64,000 nucleotides of DNA from Pantoea sp. Mb-10 (lineage in GTDB: Bacteria; Pseudomonadota; Gammaproteobacteria; Enterobacterales; Enterobacteriaceae), in contig NZ_JAJSDX010000004.1 in the NCBI RefSeq assembly GCF_021272205.1, positions 62,001 to 126,000 of the forward strand. The letters run 5' to 3'. How positions within the stretch are numbered: the first letter of the stretch is position 1; every line of letters begins with the position of its first letter. Positions 60,795 through 64,000 of this stretch are shown in pieces. Position numbers and translations under genes: made by a program. The notes beneath the pieces are model-generated. The model was not told the DNA's origin. It was given only the letters and a program-made list of their open reading frames with translations, and made no database searches.

Positions 60795-60818
60795 TACCCC
60801 GCGTTATTTTTTCTGCAC

Positions 60819-60847
60819 TAAGACGACAGCCGTGCGCTGTCGTCTTA
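60819..60847 (+). terminator. Hairpin ending the gluconate dehydrogenase operon
   Basis: TAAGACGACAGC-CGTGC-GCTGTCGTCTTA is a perfect 12-base stem 24 bases after the last stop. The T-run is weak, so termination efficiency is uncertain. Confidence 0.6.
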
Positions 60848-60976
60848 TCTCGCCTTAATCTGCCTTAAAATCTCCGCGCTATAATGGCTTATAAGACCGT
60901 TCTGGTTAGCAAATTTCTCTTCCCGCTTTGAAATTGGTGCTCTCAACCTCAAACGATAGCAGGAACAAAAAACGCG

Positions 60977-62900
60977 ATGTCATTTTCTATTTTTGAAACG
61001 ATCGAGCCAGCGAAAGAGAGCGTCGTCAACGATCCCTACCTGAAATGGCAAGGGAATACGGGCGTGGGCGATGTGGTGTATCTCGAAATCATCATTAACG
61101 AAATCCATTTTCACTGCGCGGGTTGATAGCGACGGCAATTGGGAATTTGAACTGCCAACGGCTCTTGCCGAGGGGGCATACAATCTGAGCGCGCGCTTCT
61201 ACGACGCCGCGGGCAACGCCGGTGCGCCAATTCAGACGCGACTGGTGGTGGATCTTAGCCCGCCGGAGCAGCCACTCATTCAGCTGGTGATGGATAATGC
61301 CGGCGCGGTAACAGGCCCGGTCGGCGACCGGGGCTTCACCGATGACGGTAACCCGACCCTTAGCGGCTATGCCGAGCCGGGCAGCATCGTGCGCGTGTAC
61401 AGCAACGGTATGGAGCTAGGCAGCGTGCAGGCGGGTAAAAACGGGCTGTGGAACTTCACGCCGACGCTGAGCGACGGCGAGCACCGACTGACCGTCACCG
61501 CGACCGATCAGTTTGATCGGGTGAGCGAGCCGTCACTGGAATACACCCTTTTCATCAACGAGTCGCGCGTGCCGAAACCGCAGTTGCTGGAGGTGTACGA
61601 CAACCAGGGCGCGGAGCAGGGCGCCCTCAAGGCGGGCGACAGCAGCGACGACAGTAACCCGCGTCTGTCGGGCAGCGCCTCGGCGGATACTGAATATGTC
61701 ATCATCTACGCCAACGGCGTGCGCGTGGGCACGGCCTTGGTAACCAACGGGAAGTGGCAGTGGGAGGATCCGCAGACCCTGCTGGCGCTGGGAGAAAATA
61801 GCCTGACGGTGCGCGGGGTCAACGGCAAGGGCAAGATCAGCGAGCCGAGCGATGCGTTCACTTTCACTGTTGAAGCTCCCTCGCCTCCCGCCGTCCTGGG
61901 GGCCCTGAACAACACGGCGGACTTCACCCTATCGCTAAGGGAGAGGATACCAACGACACCACGCCGCGGGTGCACGGCAGAGCGCTGCCAAACACCAAAA
62001 TCATTCTGGTGCTGGCGCTCGACAATGAGAACTGGTTTAGCGGCAGTAACAAAACCTATGAATTGATGAGTGACAAGGACGGTATCTGGCATTTCGACAT
62101 TCCCGATGCGCTGGCGGATGGCCGGTGGCACTTCAGGGCGAAGTCCGTTGACGCAGAGGGTAACGAATCGGCGCTGGGCCAGCAGTTTCATATCGAGGTG
62201 GATACCCAAGCCCCTGACGCGCCAATCGTGGCGGGAGCCTGGAATGATAACGGCGGACTTCACCCTCTCCTTCAGGGAGAGGATACCAACGACACTACGC
62301 CGCGGGTGCACGGCACAGCGCCGCCAAACACCAAAATCATTCTGGTGCTGGCGCTCAACAATGAGAACTGGTTTAGCGGCAGCAACAAAAGCTATGAACT
62401 GATGAGCGACAAGGACGGTATCTGGCATTTCGACATTCCCGATGCGCTGGCGGATGGCCAGTGGCACTTCAGGGCGAAGTCCGTTGACGCAGCGGGTAAC
62501 GAGTCGGCGCTGGGCCAGCAGTTTCATCTGAATGTTAATACCCATTCATTTCTGACTGGCGACAGTGCGCTCGCCTTGATGGATCAGCAGCCGGGCAGCC
62601 AGGCGGTGGATCTCACCAACGGCATCAAAAACACCCTGGACGTCGATATCGCCACGCTGTTAACGCGCGGCGAGGAAAACCTCTTCATCGAGGTACGGCA
62701 AAACGCAGATGCGGTTCAACGGCGACAGCGAGGATACGGTGCGGCTGGAGACGCTGCTGGACGGCAACGCTACCGAGGGAAGCTGGGCGCAGGAGAGCGG
62801 TACGACGACCGTGGCGGGCGTGATTTACAACGTCTATAGCCACAGCGGCACTGACGTGGAAGTGCTGGTGCAGACGGGCGTGAAAACCGAATTTATGTAA
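60977..62900 (+). pseudogene. Ig-like repeat protein, disrupted by three frameshifts
   Basis: Four consecutive frames on one strand join into a single protein of about 640 residues: ATG 60977 (SFSIFETIEPAKESVVNDPY) to about 61100, then about 61100-61912, then about 61912-62694, then to the stop at 62900 (VLVQTGVKTEFM). The joints need a +1 (or -2) change near 61100, a one-base deletion near 61912 and an extra T near 62694. The protein carries bacterial Ig-like modules (ARVDSDGNWEFELPTALAEG, GSIVRVYSNGMELGSVQAGK). No signal peptide is present, as in type I secreted repeat adhesins. The gene is probably dead unless the indels are errors. Confidence 0.8.
61914..62541 (+). repeat. Two tandem 336-base Ig-module repeats
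   Basis: Copy one begins at about 61914 and copy two at about 62250, offset 336 bases (112 codons), with long stretches nearly identical (for example the segment encoding DKDGIWHFDIPDALADG in both). Copy two diverges after 62530. Each begins with a palindrome-like segment; in copy two CCTCTCC-TTCA-GGGAGAGG, degenerate in copy one. Confidence 0.85.
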
Positions 62901-62924
62901 CGCTCCCGTCTGTGAGACATTCTC

Positions 62925-62955
62925 AATCCGGGCCTTGGGCCCGGATTTTTTGTTT
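62925..62955. terminator. Terminator between the repeat-protein pseudogene and the AbgT gene
   Basis: AATCCGGGCC-TT-GGGCCCGGATT followed by TTTTGTTTTT, a strong intrinsic terminator for the plus strand. Confidence 0.88.
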
Positions 62956-62976
62956 TTCCCGCCTGGCGTAAACGCC

Positions 62977-64000
62977 TCAGCGCAGCTGCGGATAGACACC
63001 CGGGCCAATAGGCAAACCGAGCGCGTACCACGCCAGCAGCAGCACTATCCACGTGGCGAAAAACACCAGCGGATAAGGGAAAATCAGCACGTAGTAGGTG
63101 CCGAGCTGGGCGTCTTTTTGGTAGCGCTGGAGGAAGCCGAGGAACAGCGGCAGAAACGGTGACATCGGTGCCAGCGGCAGCACGGCAGAATCTGCGATAC
63201 GGAAGATCATCTGCGCGAACGCGGGATGAAAGCCCAGCAGCATAAACATCGGGACAAACACCGGCGCCAGAATCGACCAGATGGCCGAGCCACTGGCAAT
63301 AAACATACACAGAAACGCCGACAGGAACATTAACCCCATAAACGCAGGCGCACCGCTGATACCGGCGCTCTCCAGCACGTCGGTCAGGCCAATCGCCATA
63401 AACTTGCCCATGTTGCTCCAGTTAAAGAAGGCGACAAACTGCGACAGCGGAAACACCATCACGATAAAACCCGCCATGCTTTTCATTGGGTCTACCAGCA
63501 GCTGCGGAATATCGTCGGCGCGGCGAATCTGCCTGGTGAACGCGCCGTAGGCAATCGCCACCACAAAAAAGAACAGAATGATCAGCGGTACAATGCCCTG
63601 AATAAACGGCGAAGGGATAATGCTGCCGGTTTTGGGATGGCGCAGCGGCGCGTGCTCAGGCACTACCAGCAGCGCCACCAGCGCGATAAAAACGAGCGCG
63701 GCGATCCCGGCTGCGCGCAGGCCACGATTCTCCAGCGCGGTGAGCGGCGGCAGCCGATCCTGTACGCCGCCCTGCCAGGCGGGCAGACGCGGCTCAACGA
63801 ACTTATCGGTGAGCAGGGCGCCGGCCACCGTTAGCACCAGCACCGAGGTGGCCATGAAAAACCAGTTATCGATCACGCTAACGTGTACGGTGTCGCTGAC
63901 TGCTTTGGCGGCCTCGGTGCTGATGCCGGAGAGCAGCACGTCGGTGGTCACGATCAGCAAGTTAGCGGTAAACCCGGATGCGACGCCGGCGATCGCCGCC
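62977..64000 (-). CDS. AbgT family transporter (N-terminus beyond window)
   Basis: The minus-strand frame is open from the right edge to the stop at 62977, giving 340 C-terminal residues of a protein usually about 510 long. At the edge it reads AAIAGVASGFTANLLIVTTD, the AbgT signature. Later blocks such as VDPMKSMAGFIVMVFPLSQF, FFNWSNMGKFMAIGL and ADSAVLPLAPMSPFLPLFLG confirm the family. AbgT proteins import p-aminobenzoyl-glutamate or export antifolates such as sulfonamides. Which applies here is not visible. Confidence 0.92.
   Translation of the reverse strand, partial: AAIAGVASGFTANLLIVTTDVLLSGISTEAAKAVSDTVHVSVIDNWFFMATSVLVLTVAGALLTDKFVEPRLPAWQGGVQDRLPPLTALENRGLRAAGIAALVFIALVALLVVPEHAPLRHPKTGSIIPSPFIQGIVPLIILFFFVVAIAYGAFTRQIRRADDIPQLLVDPMKSMAGFIVMVFPLSQFVAFFNWSNMGKFMAIGLTDVLESAGISGAPAFMGLMFLSAFLCMFIASGSAIWSILAPVFVPMFMLLGFHPAFAQMIFRIADSAVLPLAPMSPFLPLFLGFLQRYQKDAQLGTYYVLIFPYPLVFFATWIVLLLAWYALGLPIGPGVYPQLR

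Overview
The window is a chromosomal stretch from a member of the Enterobacterales, most likely Erwiniaceae (Pantoea/Mixta/Erwinia-like). The evidence is the conserved E. coli minute 91-92 gene order (ubiC-ubiA-plsB-dgkA-lexA-dinF-yjbJ-zur, dusA-pspG-qor-dnaB, tyrB, yjbQ-yjbR-uvrA-ssb, yjcB-soxS-soxR-ghxP-yjcE, actP-yjcH-acs, gltP), close protein similarity to E. coli throughout, moderately high GC, and a membrane gluconate dehydrogenase operon typical of Pantoea-like bacteria. Genus-level placement is an inference.

Layout. 1-2.0 kb: a phosphate-starvation module, with a periplasmic solute-binding protein cut by the window edge, a divergent PhnR-like GntR/UTRA regulator with Pho boxes facing both ways, and psiE behind a CRP site. 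2.0-7.4 kb: a complete alternate (CS1/CFA-type) chaperone-usher fimbrial operon on the minus strand (chaperone, major pilin, usher, tip adhesin), with a truncated extra copy of the adhesin N-terminus between usher and adhesin. 7.5-21 kb: core genes for ubiquinone and phospholipid synthesis, SOS control, zinc control, tRNA modification, phage-shock response and replication, interrupted by a TraF-like outer-membrane barrel between zur and dusA. 21-26 kb: an Lrp-type regulator and a YitT-type membrane protein where E. coli has alr, then tyrB, yjbQ, yjbR and a zinc alcohol dehydrogenase. 26-32.3 kb: uvrA and ssb, divergent around an SOS box, then an isochorismatase-like hydrolase divergent from an AraC regulator/EamA exporter pair.

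32.3-36.3 kb is the most foreign-looking part: about 900 nt without a convincing gene, an IS3-family transposase remnant, an AT-rich leader, and then a two-gene surface-polysaccharide module (Wzx-like flippase plus TupA-like ATP-grasp enzyme) with no glycosyltransferase or polymerase beside it. 36.4-44.8 kb: yjcB, the soxRS pair (SoxS with an unusual C-terminal tail), a glutathione transferase, ghxP behind a PurR box, yjcE, a LysR regulator divergent from a CidA/CidB (YohJ/YohK) pair, and yfaZ. 44.8-50.8 kb: the acetate scavenging operon acs-yjcH-actP and the divergent gltP; the nrf cluster E. coli has between them is absent. 50.9-56.7 kb: murQ, an Aer-like receptor, a one-piece dihydroxyacetone kinase and sbmA.

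56.8-60.8 kb: a three-subunit membrane gluconate 2-dehydrogenase operon preceded by a perfect GntR-type operator, which points to gluconate as substrate or inducer. 61-62.9 kb: an Ig-like repeat protein gene broken by three separate frameshifts. The window ends inside an AbgT-family transporter gene. No tRNA, rRNA or CRISPR array was seen. The strongest leads are the divergent Pho boxes, the duplicated and truncated adhesin start, the flippase/ATP-grasp island, the SoxS tail, the gluconate operator and the decayed repeat protein.
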